NCBI GenBank assembly: GCA_937951485.1
Contig: CALEDJ010000060.1
Location: forward strand, 1 to 24,546
Source of the DNA: an uncultured bacterium
Lineage (GTDB): Bacteria > Hydrogenedentota > Hydrogenedentia > Hydrogenedentales > CAILVY01
Reading direction: 5' to 3'
Length of the DNA: 24,546 bases
Below are positions 7,124 to 13,808 of the stretch, piece after piece. A model generated the notes under the pieces. The model ran no database searches, was not told the origin of the DNA, and was given only the letters and a program-made list of their open reading frames with translations. Positions within the stretch are counted from its first letter, which is position 1. Each line of letters starts with the position of its first letter. The translations under genes and the position numbers were made by a program.

Positions 7124-7583
7124 CGCTGACCTCCACTTGAAATACGGACAGGGGCTTGGGCGGCGGCCCGGCGATATTTTTTCCGCTCTGCGGGTCATAA
7201 ACGCCGCTATGACATGCGCAAAAGATGCGACCTTCCTCCGGTTGATACTGCACCGTGCAGCCCAAGTGGGTGCAGACCGCGCTGTAGCAAGCCACATGGC
7301 CGTCCGGCAGGTGAATCAGCATCGCCGGGGTGACCCCGAATCGGAACATCATCGCCGTGCCGGGTTTCGGCAGGTCCGCTTTGGGCAGGGTGACTTGTGT
7401 TACGGCGGCCAGTTCCCGCGCCTGTTCTGCAGGCGATACGAGGTACCTGTATACAGGATAGGCGATGGCTGCGGCGTAGCATACACCCATCGCGCCCAGA
7501 CCGGCGGCCGCAACAAATTGCCTTCGCCCCATTTCGTCGGCAGGGTTGTTCAGGGTCCCAACATCCTCAGGCATATTGCTCAT
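7095..7583 (-). CDS. Rieske iron-sulfur protein of a bc-type complex
   Basis: A 162-residue protein with a twin-arginine-like N-terminus (MGRRQFVAAAG, residues 18-28), one membrane anchor (about 23-48) and a C-terminal Rieske fold. Box I is CTHLGC (104-109) and box II is CACHSG (122-127). By family knowledge Cys104, His106, Cys122 and His125 bind the 2Fe-2S cluster, and Cys109-Cys124 form the disulfide. Box II reads CACHSG instead of the commoner CPCHGS. The start is ATG 7583, with AAAGGAG 4-5 nt upstream. It overlaps the upstream membrane-subunit gene by 17 nt and cytochrome b by 29 nt. It should pass electrons from quinol to the heme c domain encoded two genes downstream. Confidence 0.95.
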   Translation of the reverse strand: MSNMPEDVGTLNNPADEMGRRQFVAAAGLGAMGVCYAAAIAYPVYRYLVSPAEQARELAAVTQVTLPKADLPKPGTAMMFRFGVTPAMLIHLPDGHVACYSAVCTHLGCTVQYQPEEGRIFCACHSGVYDPQSGKNIAGPPPKPLSVFQVEVSDEHIIITRA

Positions 7584-8682
7584 CCACTCCTTTCGCGCGC
7601 GCCGCCACGGAAATCATCCACCCCATGACGGCGACCATGACCACAAAGAGCAGCAGGAATACCGCCACCACGCCCCAGTTTGTATTGACCGGACTTTGCC
7701 ACACATCAAATCCGTTCAATTTCAGTGTGAGATCGCGAATGCCGTCGCGATATACCGTCATCAACAGCAGATTGACGAGCACCGCACCGGCGCAAAGGCC
7801 GCACCAACCCCATGATCGCCGGTGTTCCTGCTGCGCCGCCTGGAATCCCAGCGCCGCCACGGCCAGCGCACTCAGGATGAGCAGCCCGCCGCAGAACAGG
7901 TAGAAGGTGTTGCCGCGCAGCGCCGTCCGCACCGCTTCCGGTTGTGACGAATACACGCGCCACGCCAGAGGAATCTGCACCAGGGCGAAAATGCCCAAAA
8001 GGCGTCCGCCGCGCCGCCGCATGAACGAGGCCGCGTCCGCCGGAATGCGCCGCTTCATACCCAGCAGCATCACCATCGCCCCGCTGACTCCCAACGACCC
8101 GATCATCATATAGAGCCATCTCGGCATGACGGTGGGATCGCCTTTTGGCAATTGGAAACCCAGGGGGTTCTGCCGGTACATCTCCGGCCAGACCTCCGGC
8201 CGCAACATCAGCGTCATGTTGGCGGAATAGAGATAGCCGACCTTGAGCAGCAGCACAATCGCGATCATGCTGAGCCAGTGATAGGCGCGCCCCATGTCGG
8301 CCCGCTTCGCCATCTGATAGAGGATGAAATACGCCGCCATGACCAGAAACACCACCGACACCCACCACACACCCATCAGGATGCTGGAGGTATAAAGCGC
8401 GCGGCCGTAGAGCACTTGCGCGAAAAGCAGCGGCGGCACCCCCAGGTTGATGACATAGGCCATGAGGATGGGCAAGCGGTGGACAATCACGCCGCTCGCA
8501 TTCATCCGATCCGGCGCGTATCCCGGACGACCCCGCAGATACCACCACGTCGCCAGAATCAGCCCGCCAACCATGCATTGCACCGCCGCGAAATGCAGCG
8601 CCAGCGTTACCGCGTGCAGCGCCTTGAACACCCAGACCGGCGCGGGCAATGGGATGGGATCAATGGCAGGGAATACTTCCAT
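7567..8682 (-). CDS. bd-like oxidase second membrane subunit (CydA'-like)
   Basis: A 371-residue hydrophobic protein with about eight or nine membrane helices and no soluble domain. Its first helix, KALHAVTLALHFAAVQCMVG, carries two histidines (23 and 30) in the position where CydA-type proteins have their first heme ligand. The following INLGVPPLLFAQVLYG resembles bd-superfamily membrane subunits. I see no Glu pair like that of the downstream CydA-like protein, so this may be the structural partner, analogous to CydB or CydA' in two-CydA-type complexes. The start is ATG 8682 with GAGGAAG 6 nt upstream. It is the first gene of the operon and overlaps the Rieske gene by 17 nt. The function is inferred from context more than from conserved residues. 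Confidence 0.72.
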   Translation of the reverse strand: MEVFPAIDPIPLPAPVWVFKALHAVTLALHFAAVQCMVGGLILATWWYLRGRPGYAPDRMNASGVIVHRLPILMAYVINLGVPPLLFAQVLYGRALYTSSILMGVWWVSVVFLVMAAYFILYQMAKRADMGRAYHWLSMIAIVLLLKVGYLYSANMTLMLRPEVWPEMYRQNPLGFQLPKGDPTVMPRWLYMMIGSLGVSGAMVMLLGMKRRIPADAASFMRRRGGRLLGIFALVQIPLAWRVYSSQPEAVRTALRGNTFYLFCGGLLILSALAVAALGFQAAQQEHRRSWGWCGLCAGAVLVNLLLMTVYRDGIRDLTLKLNGFDVWQSPVNTNWGVVAVFLLLFVVMVAVMGWMISVAARAKGVDEQYA

Positions 8683-8755
8683 GACATCTTCCTCTGTTGT
8701 TCGATGTGATGCGGTCGGGAAACGCTATGTTTCCACCCCAGTGCATAACAATCAG

Positions 8756-8784
8756 ATTCTATATCAGCCCGGATTCTGTTTCAA
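8756..8784 (-). promoter_or_regulatory. Candidate sigma-70-type promoter of the respiratory operon
   Basis: On the minus strand, TTGAAA (8784-8779) and TAGAAT (8761-8756) are separated by exactly 17 bp. Each matches the consensus in five of six positions. Transcription would start near 8749, about 65 nt upstream of the ATG at 8682. It lies between the operon and the repeat element at 8881. Confidence 0.5.
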
Positions 8785-8824
8785 ACTGTTGACAGCATTA
8801 CGGGACGCTTGATGGTTTGTGATC

Positions 8825-8870
8825 AAGCAAAGGACAGCAAGGACAAAAAGGATAAAAAAGACAAAAAACA
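8825..8870 (+). repeat. Purine-rich tract on the left flank of the repeat element
   Basis: This stretch is nearly all A and G, built from variants of AAGGACA, AAGGATA and AAGACA. Its GGACAGCAAGGACA (8832-8845) is the reverse complement, with one mismatch, of TGTCCTTGCTGTTC at 9496-9509 on the far side of the element. The two tracts therefore form an inverted pair around the mobile element. Confidence 0.75.
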
Positions 8871-8880
8871 TTTGTGCGCT

Positions 8881-9358
8881 CAGTGTTGTCCAAAACAGAT
8901 TATTGAGAAGATGGAAGACCTCGCCCAAAGCCCCTGGAAAATCCTGTTGAATTAATGTGGCGGGCTTATCCTGTACGTAAACCGCTGCGTGGGACTCCTG
9001 AGGCATCATTGACTCGTGTACCAGGGTGTTCTGTTTTGTTCCCCCTCACCCCACCCCTCTCCCAAAGGGAGAGGGCGTTTATCGCGCCACCTGCGGCTGC
9101 TCTTGCTCCCTCTCCCAAAGGGAGAGGGCGTCTACCGCGCCACCTGCGGCATGCTGTTGCACCATCTCCCAAAGGGAGAGGGCGTCTATTGCGCCACCTG
9201 CGGCTGCTCTTGCTCCCTCTCCCTCCGGGAGAGGGCGTCTACCGCGCCACCTGCGGCTCCTGTTGCTCCCTCTCCCTCCGGGAGAGGGGTGGGGTGAGGG
9301 GGAAGGCCAATATGATCGAAGGCTATTCTCAACGCCAAGAATATTTTGGACAGCACTG
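8881..9358. mobile_element. Complete 478-bp MITE-like element with terminal inverted repeats and internal array
   Basis: The left terminus reads CAGTGTTGTCCAAAACA and the right terminus, reverse-complemented, reads CAGTGCTGTCCAAAATA, so 15 of 17 positions match. The order is end A (8881-9045, inverted relative to 137-323), a five-palindrome array (9055-9288) bounded by inverted CCCCTCACCCCACCCC blocks, then end B (9289-9358). End A has a second copy at 137-323. End B has copies at 2359-2429 and about 24256-24330. No transposase is encoded, so movement would need a trans-acting enzyme. The 9 bp on either side (TTGTGCGCT and TTTTGCGCT) look like a target duplication. However, TTCTGCGCT also follows the B end at 2430, so these bases may belong to the element. 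Confidence 0.7.
9055..9288. repeat. Palindromic array, 5 units, period 53-54 bp
   Basis: The palindromes CCCTCTCCC-N3-GGGAGAGGG begin at 9055, 9108, 9162, 9215 and 9268. The third left arm reads CCATCTCCC. The loop is AAA in the first three units and TCC in the last two. The 32-33-nt spacers are near identical, with core GCGCCACCTGCGGC, and vary mainly in CTGCTCTTG versus ATGCTGTTG. The loop change within one array suggests exchange between arrays of two subtypes. Confidence 0.92.
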
Positions 9359-9384
9359 TTTTGCGCTATAGCATTCAGTTTGTG

Positions 9385-9525
9385 CTGTTCTCGTTGTCCC
9401 TGCTGCCCCTTTAATCCTTATCTGTCCCTGCTGTCGTTGTTGTACTTTCTCTCCTTTCTGTCCCTTTAATCCTTATCTGTCCCTTCTGTTCCCGCTGTCC
9501 TTGCTGTTCTTTCTGTTCTTGCCGG
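9385..9525 (+). repeat. Pyrimidine-rich tract with a 23-bp direct repeat
   Basis: About 140 nt are dominated by C and T, built from TGTCCCT, TGCTGTCC and TTTCTGT variants. The 23-bp stretch 9407-9429 (starting CCCTTTAATCCTTATCTG) recurs at 9462-9484, 55 bp later. The tract mirrors the purine-rich stretch at 8825-8870. There is no gene between 8683 and 9636; the remainder (9526-9636) is the leader of the next gene. Confidence 0.8.
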
Positions 9526-9636
9526 TTTTCGCCCGGCCCGACCATTGTTTTGCGCGCGTCATCTTTGAAGCGGTCCGGTCATTTGTGCTAGAGCATAGGA
9601 GCATCACTTGGTCTCATTCTTTGAAGGTATTGATGA

Positions 9637-10914
9637 ATGTCGCATATCAAGACGGTCTATGTTCAGAAATCGGGAAAAATCATGACGGAGCGCTGGCTGC
9701 GGGCGCAGCGCAACGCGGCGGAACTACACCTGATTTGCACGGCAGACACGGCGGCATGGGCGCGGGAGCGCGCCGCATTGTATCCCGCAGTGAAACGGGT
9801 TGTTGAAATCCCCGCCTTCCCTCCCGAAGAGGCGGCATGTGTCAGGGAAAAAGAACCGGAACTCACGTCGCTCTTGACTGATGGCGCAGTCTTTCCCGTC
9901 GCCCCGAATACCGTCAAATTGCGGTTTCTTCCAGGCAATCACATTCCCTGGATTCAACCATACTATGCGGATTTCCGCAGGCTTTGGTTGTTGGGTGCGC
10001 GGCGGGTGGCGTTATATACGCCGGGCGGAACAGCCGAATTTGAAATACCGCACCTTCTGGATGATTTCTACCGCGTACACGCAGGACAGCGCTGTTTTGT
10101 GGCGGGCAATGGGCCAAGCCTGAATGAAATTGATATGACCCGATTGAAAGACGAACTGGTTTTCGGGTCCAACCGCTGTTATCTCGGCTATGAGAAGTGG
10201 GGCTTCGCTTTCCCCTACTGGGGCATTATGGACCGGCTCCAAATCGAGGAGTATGGACCGGAATACGAAGACAATGTTCCGGAGGATTGCGTCAAATTCT
10301 TTCCCTTTGAATATCTTCCCTGCCTGCGGATGAAAAATGCATGCCCGATGAATTTTTCCTATGATTCCCGACCTCCCTATCGTTTTTCGGGCAGACCGGA
10401 CATCGTTTATCTGGGCTTTACTGTCACGCATGCGCTTTTGCAGGTGGCCGCGATGATGGGCTGCAATCCAATTATTCTCGTCGGCGTGGACCACCGCTAC
10501 AACCTGGCGCAGGCGGACAAACCGGAAACCATCCGCCCCAAGGCTCAGTCCCTCGTGTCGCGGTTCAAGGACCGCGCAAAGCAGACCGCCGCCTACGATG
10601 TGTGGCAGGCATACAAGCAGGTGCGCGCCGCGCGTCGTCAGGACGCAGCCGGGACTACGCCCACCTCGAAATCAGAACAACAGCCCCCGCTGTCCAAACT
10701 CTGGGTGGCGAAGGATGCGTCGAAGCCGACCCACTTCAGTGAAGACTATACCGGCGGACCGAAGAAATTCGTGATGCCGCAACCGGAAAAATCCGAGGCC
10801 GCCTTCGATGCCGCGGCCGCATGGGCGAGGGAAAACGGCGTCGAGATTCTTAACGCCACCCCCGGCACCGCACTGAAATCATTTCCACTTGTGGACTTCA
10901 ACAGCCTGTTTTGA
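9637..10914 (+). CDS. MptE-like / DUF115 family protein
   Basis: A 425-residue soluble protein. The segment CFVAGNGPSLNEIDMTRL (153-170) with FGSNRCYLGY (176-185) is the hallmark of the 6-hydroxymethylpterin diphosphokinase MptE-like (DUF115) domain. ILVGVDHRYNL (280-290) and HFSEDYTGG are typical later motifs. In archaea the domain phosphorylates a pterin. In bacteria, relatives are found mostly in surface-glycan or flagellin-glycosylation loci, often with unknown chemistry. The start is ATG 9637, with GAAGG 9 nt upstream. The C-terminal part (about 330-360) is polar and low complexity. The gene stands alone on its strand, with no glycosyltransferase or sugar gene nearby, so the substrate cannot be assigned. 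Confidence 0.82.
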   Translation: MSHIKTVYVQKSGKIMTERWLRAQRNAAELHLICTADTAAWARERAALYPAVKRVVEIPAFPPEEAACVREKEPELTSLLTDGAVFPVAPNTVKLRFLPGNHIPWIQPYYADFRRLWLLGARRVALYTPGGTAEFEIPHLLDDFYRVHAGQRCFVAGNGPSLNEIDMTRLKDELVFGSNRCYLGYEKWGFAFPYWGIMDRLQIEEYGPEYEDNVPEDCVKFFPFEYLPCLRMKNACPMNFSYDSRPPYRFSGRPDIVYLGFTVTHALLQVAAMMGCNPIILVGVDHRYNLAQADKPETIRPKAQSLVSRFKDRAKQTAAYDVWQAYKQVRAARRQDAAGTTPTSKSEQQPPLSKLWVAKDASKPTHFSEDYTGGPKKFVMPQPEKSEAAFDAAAAWARENGVEILNATPGTALKSFPLVDFNSLF

Positions 10915-10932
10915 TTTTCTTCCAGACTGCAT

Positions 10933-10975
10933 GAAAGAAGCGGCGCGGAAGCATCCGCGCCGCCCGGTTTCTTTC
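10933..10975. terminator. Bidirectional intrinsic terminator between convergent genes
   Basis: A perfect 10-bp GC-rich stem, GCGGCGCGGA (10940-10949) and TCCGCGCCGC (10954-10963), has an AGCA loop. GAAAGAA lies on the left and TTCTTTC on the right, which extend the pairing and supply a U-rich tail on both strands. It lies between the stops of the genes at 10914 (+) and 10984 (-). Confidence 0.85.
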
Positions 10976-10983
10976 CGGTCTGA

Positions 10984-12573
10984 TCAGGATAGTTGAGAAC
11001 GCGCGTCTCCGGCGACCCGCACCTTGAATCCGAGATGCAGGCAAAGCGCGACGAGTTCGCGCAGAATGTCACCGTAGCCGATTACGATATGGTTGGACAT
11101 GTGCGTCGCCATGAGTTCATTGCGGCCATAGCCGGGGATGTGGACGTTGGCGATGGGCCATACCGGCGTGGTCTTTTCCAGTCGGTCGTGCAGGTCATCC
11201 TCCGGCAGCGTCACCACTTCGCCGGTGCCGCAATCCATGCCCAACTCCCCATACGCCTCATAGCAGCGCGCCCACGTGATGACGCCCGGTTTGGACACGC
11301 CCGAACAGGTGCCTCCGCCCAGCGGAAAATACATCGGCGGCTGGCGGTAGATGTGCGCCTTTTTCCATCCGCCGAAGTGGGCCGGCGGCGCGCCGCCGGA
11401 AATGAGAAAGACCCACACGAACTTGTCGCCGGCCATCCGCCCCCACCGCACATCATGCAGCGTGGTTTCCGTCGGCATGCCTTTGCGTTCATAAATGTTA
11501 TTCATGAGCAACTGCGGTATGCCTGCGCCCATGTCGCCCTCGTTGAAATGCACGATGGGCTTGCCGGGATTGACGATCTGGCCGGATTCGGGGTCACGCA
11601 CCGGCGGACGGTCGGCGTTGTTCAGCATGCCCTCGACAAGGTCTGACGCCGGCACACATCGCACCAGCCCATACTGGTAGGGAATGCCGATGGCGCTGAG
11701 GCCGTACCGCTGATAGATGCGCGCCGCGGCGGCATACATTTTCATCTGCGACATCACCTGGCCGTGCACCAGGTCCTTGTACTGGTTCGTGCCCCAGTGG
11801 AAGTTCGCTCCTTTGCGCAGCAGCCAGTCGAGATGCTTTTGGGCTTCCTGATCGCTCACCAGGTTCATCTCGGCGACCAGGTCCGATTGGTTCAGGTATT
11901 CGATGGGCAGGCCGACCGCGCCGAGTTTTGCGGGGTCCATGACGGCGTTCAGCATGCCCATGCAGCCGGGATCCAACTGCCCCATGATGCGGCGCGCGCG
12001 CAGGATGTCAGCGGCCAGTTCGCGGCCGAAGCGGTCCGCCGCGCCGCCCACTTTCAATTTCGCGGCATCCGTCACATGCGCGTCATTGTGCGTTGTTTTT
12101 CCCGTGCGCGCCCACTCCTCCAATTTCTTCATGAAATATTCGTCCTTGAGGAAACTGTCGCTCCACAGGCGGGAGTGGGGGACGTTCAACCGGTCCAGGG
12201 TGCCGGAGTGGTTCAACAGGGCGACAAGGCCGGGCCAGGTGCCGTCGAAATTCGCCAGAAGAAGAATCGGGCCTTTGTGGGTTTGCAGCGGACCGGAGAC
12301 GTGATGGGAGTACGCCCAGCAACTCAACACGACCACGATCGGCGCTTTGGGATCAATTTTTGACAATACGGAAGTGCCGTCACATTGGCGGGTGATGAAT
12401 CCATGCTTGCGCTTCGGGTCGTACTTTGGAAAGACCTCCGTCGTATAGCCGAGTTTAGCGAACGCTTTTCTCACCTCCCTCAGCGTGAGGTCCTGCATGG
12501 GCCAGCAATTCTGGCAGGCCGAATCCCGAAAATCTCCGTTGGAAATCAAGTAAATCGTCTGTTTCTTGCTCAT
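10984..12573 (-). CDS. L-fucose/L-arabinose isomerase-like protein
   Basis: A 529-residue soluble protein resembling the FucI/AraA isomerase superfamily. The N-terminal part has Rossmann-like strands (PIVVVLSCWAYSHH, GPILLLANFDGTWPGLV). The C-terminal part contains IVHFNEGDMGAGIPQLLM, KAHIYRQPPMYFPLGGG and HMSNHIVIGYGD, where superfamily members place metal- and substrate-binding residues. The family interconverts aldoses and ketoses, but members this divergent are usually annotated only as isomerase-like. The start chosen is ATG 12573, with GGGGA about 8 nt upstream; ATG 12588 in the same frame has no ribosome binding site. It lies 145 nt downstream of the creatininase-family gene on the same strand. 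The specific sugar cannot be told from the sequence. Confidence 0.75.
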   Translation of the reverse strand: MSKKQTIYLISNGDFRDSACQNCWPMQDLTLREVRKAFAKLGYTTEVFPKYDPKRKHGFITRQCDGTSVLSKIDPKAPIVVVLSCWAYSHHVSGPLQTHKGPILLLANFDGTWPGLVALLNHSGTLDRLNVPHSRLWSDSFLKDEYFMKKLEEWARTGKTTHNDAHVTDAAKLKVGGAADRFGRELAADILRARRIMGQLDPGCMGMLNAVMDPAKLGAVGLPIEYLNQSDLVAEMNLVSDQEAQKHLDWLLRKGANFHWGTNQYKDLVHGQVMSQMKMYAAAARIYQRYGLSAIGIPYQYGLVRCVPASDLVEGMLNNADRPPVRDPESGQIVNPGKPIVHFNEGDMGAGIPQLLMNNIYERKGMPTETTLHDVRWGRMAGDKFVWVFLISGGAPPAHFGGWKKAHIYRQPPMYFPLGGGTCSGVSKPGVITWARCYEAYGELGMDCGTGEVVTLPEDDLHDRLEKTTPVWPIANVHIPGYGRNELMATHMSNHIVIGYGDILRELVALCLHLGFKVRVAGDARSQLS

Positions 12574-12718
12574 AGCGCCATTCCCCATAAGTTAAATCAG
12601 CCGCTCCGGACTGTTATCCGGGCCACCACACACTTTGGCGTGCATTTACAGCGTCCGCGCGCCGAAAGCAGCATAGCACAGGCTGTCCGGTACAGAAAAA
12701 TCTGATCTGTGATTGGAG

Positions 12719-13450
12719 TCAGATCGTTGCCAGCGCCTCGCGAAGCAACTCGGTCATGCGCGCCAGATTCAGGGCGATGGCCTGTTGCCCGCGTTCTGCG
12801 CTTGCCGTGGTGCGGGGGTCTTCATCGCCAACGGCAACCGGAAACACGCTGGGATCGGGATCCAGATATTCCATGTGAACGAGGTGCGGATGCATGGCCA
12901 TCATCAGTGAGGTTTCATTACCGCCGGCATGATCGGTCTGGATGCCGAGTCCATCGCTTTCATCCTCGCGCCAGCAGGAGAAGATTTTCAGGCCATGCCG
13001 CCGCTCCCATTCCTCACAATTGGCATACACACACTGGACGGAAGGCGCGTGGCCATGGGCCACCACGATGCGGAATCCCGCCCGGCGCAACTGCGCCAGA
13101 CAATGCTCCATCAGTTGGGCGAAGAATTCATCCGGCACCCAATAGGCGCTGCCCTCCAGTTGGTGCGCCTCATCGCCGGGGAAGCCAAAATAGTCCATGC
13201 CAAAATACGCTGCGCCCTTGATCTCGAAGCGCATGTCCGGCGCCAGAAACAACATCGGCAATACAATTCCCCCGACTTCCCGCGCCAGCCGTTCAAAAAA
13301 CCCCTGTGCCTGCAAGCCATCGGAGCCCAGCGGAAGATGCTCACCGTGCCATTCCAGGGTGCCCAGGGGCAGGTAGGCTATGGGCGCAGCCGCCAGCCGC
13401 GCACGGAACGCCTTCGGCGTGAGTTCCGCATAATACACGCTGTCTGTCAT
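12719..13450 (-). CDS. Creatininase-family amidohydrolase
   Basis: A 243-residue metal-dependent hydrolase. LGTLEWHGEHLPLGSD (29-44) gives the conserved Glu33, His35 and Asp44; AHGHAP (131-136) gives further His ligands; and DHAGGNETSLMMAMHP (173-188) carries the conserved Glu179. The family includes creatinine amidohydrolase, the mycofactocin protease MftE and FAPy deformylase ArfB, so the substrate is open. The start is ATG 13450, with GGAG 7 nt upstream; the frame is open to 13681, but those extra residues resemble nothing. Its leader contains a 7-bp tandem repeat. It is followed by the isomerase-like gene, which may share its transcript, although a weak hairpin (CCGGA/TCCGG, 12606-12621) lies between them. 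Confidence 0.87.
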   Translation of the reverse strand: MTDSVYYAELTPKAFRARLAAAPIAYLPLGTLEWHGEHLPLGSDGLQAQGFFERLAREVGGIVLPMLFLAPDMRFEIKGAAYFGMDYFGFPGDEAHQLEGSAYWVPDEFFAQLMEHCLAQLRRAGFRIVVAHGHAPSVQCVYANCEEWERRHGLKIFSCWREDESDGLGIQTDHAGGNETSLMMAMHPHLVHMEYLDPDPSVFPVAVGDEDPRTTASAERGQQAIALNLARMTELLREALATI

Positions 13451-13469
13451 GGTATGTCTCCATTTTTTG

Positions 13470-13497
13470 GCGAGTAGCGAGCAGCGAATAGCGAGTG
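13470..13497. repeat. Four tandem 7-bp units GCGARYR in the creatininase leader
   Basis: The units GCGAGTA, GCGAGCA, GCGAATA and GCGAGTG follow each other without gaps, 20-47 nt upstream of the ATG at 13450 (minus strand). They could alter leader structure or simply be a simple-sequence intergenic repeat. Confidence 0.85.
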
Positions 13498-13808
13498 GGG
13501 GAAAGCGGTTCAGCGTTTTTTCATCAACGAACGGATGAGTCCGCGGGTCATTTTTCCCAGTGAGGTCGTCCGCTCCGTTATTGCACGCACCTGAGTCTTC
13601 TCCAACAACGCCACGATTGCAGCCAACAGCACATGGGTTTCCAGTTCTCTTAAACTCCCTTGAGAAATCCGCAGAAAGCAAACAAACCCGCCGGGCGTTT
13701 CGCGTCCCCCATCCTTCGGCGATGCTCGCCGGAATACTGCCGGCCGCCCTTCGTATTCGCGATGTCAGACCAAATATCGCTTCCGTCGAAAAGGACTTAT
13801 CTCACCAT
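13498..13808. other. Intergenic region without a recognisable gene
   Basis: About 310 bases lie between the creatininase leader and the aspS stop. Open frames on both strands are short, lack ribosome binding sites and resemble nothing. I see no tRNA, terminator with a clear T-run or repeat from the other families here. It must contain the creatininase promoter, which I could not identify. Confidence 0.5.

Noticed and set aside
8764-9009. Minus-strand frame of 81 codons with a hydrophobic stretch
   Set aside because: It spans end A of the mobile element and the purine tract; the hydrophobic run comes from translating the strand-biased tract.
9055-9288. CRISPR-like array (21-nt palindromic repeat, 32-33-nt spacers)
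   Set aside because: The 'spacers' are almost identical to each other and to those of the other arrays, and no cas gene is present. It is a tandem repeat within a dispersed element.
8872-9367. 9-bp target-site duplication (TTGTGCGCT / TTTTGCGCT) around the element
   Set aside because: The match is 8 of 9, and TTCTGCGCT also follows the B end at 2430, so the right copy may be part of the element. I do not count it as a proven duplication.
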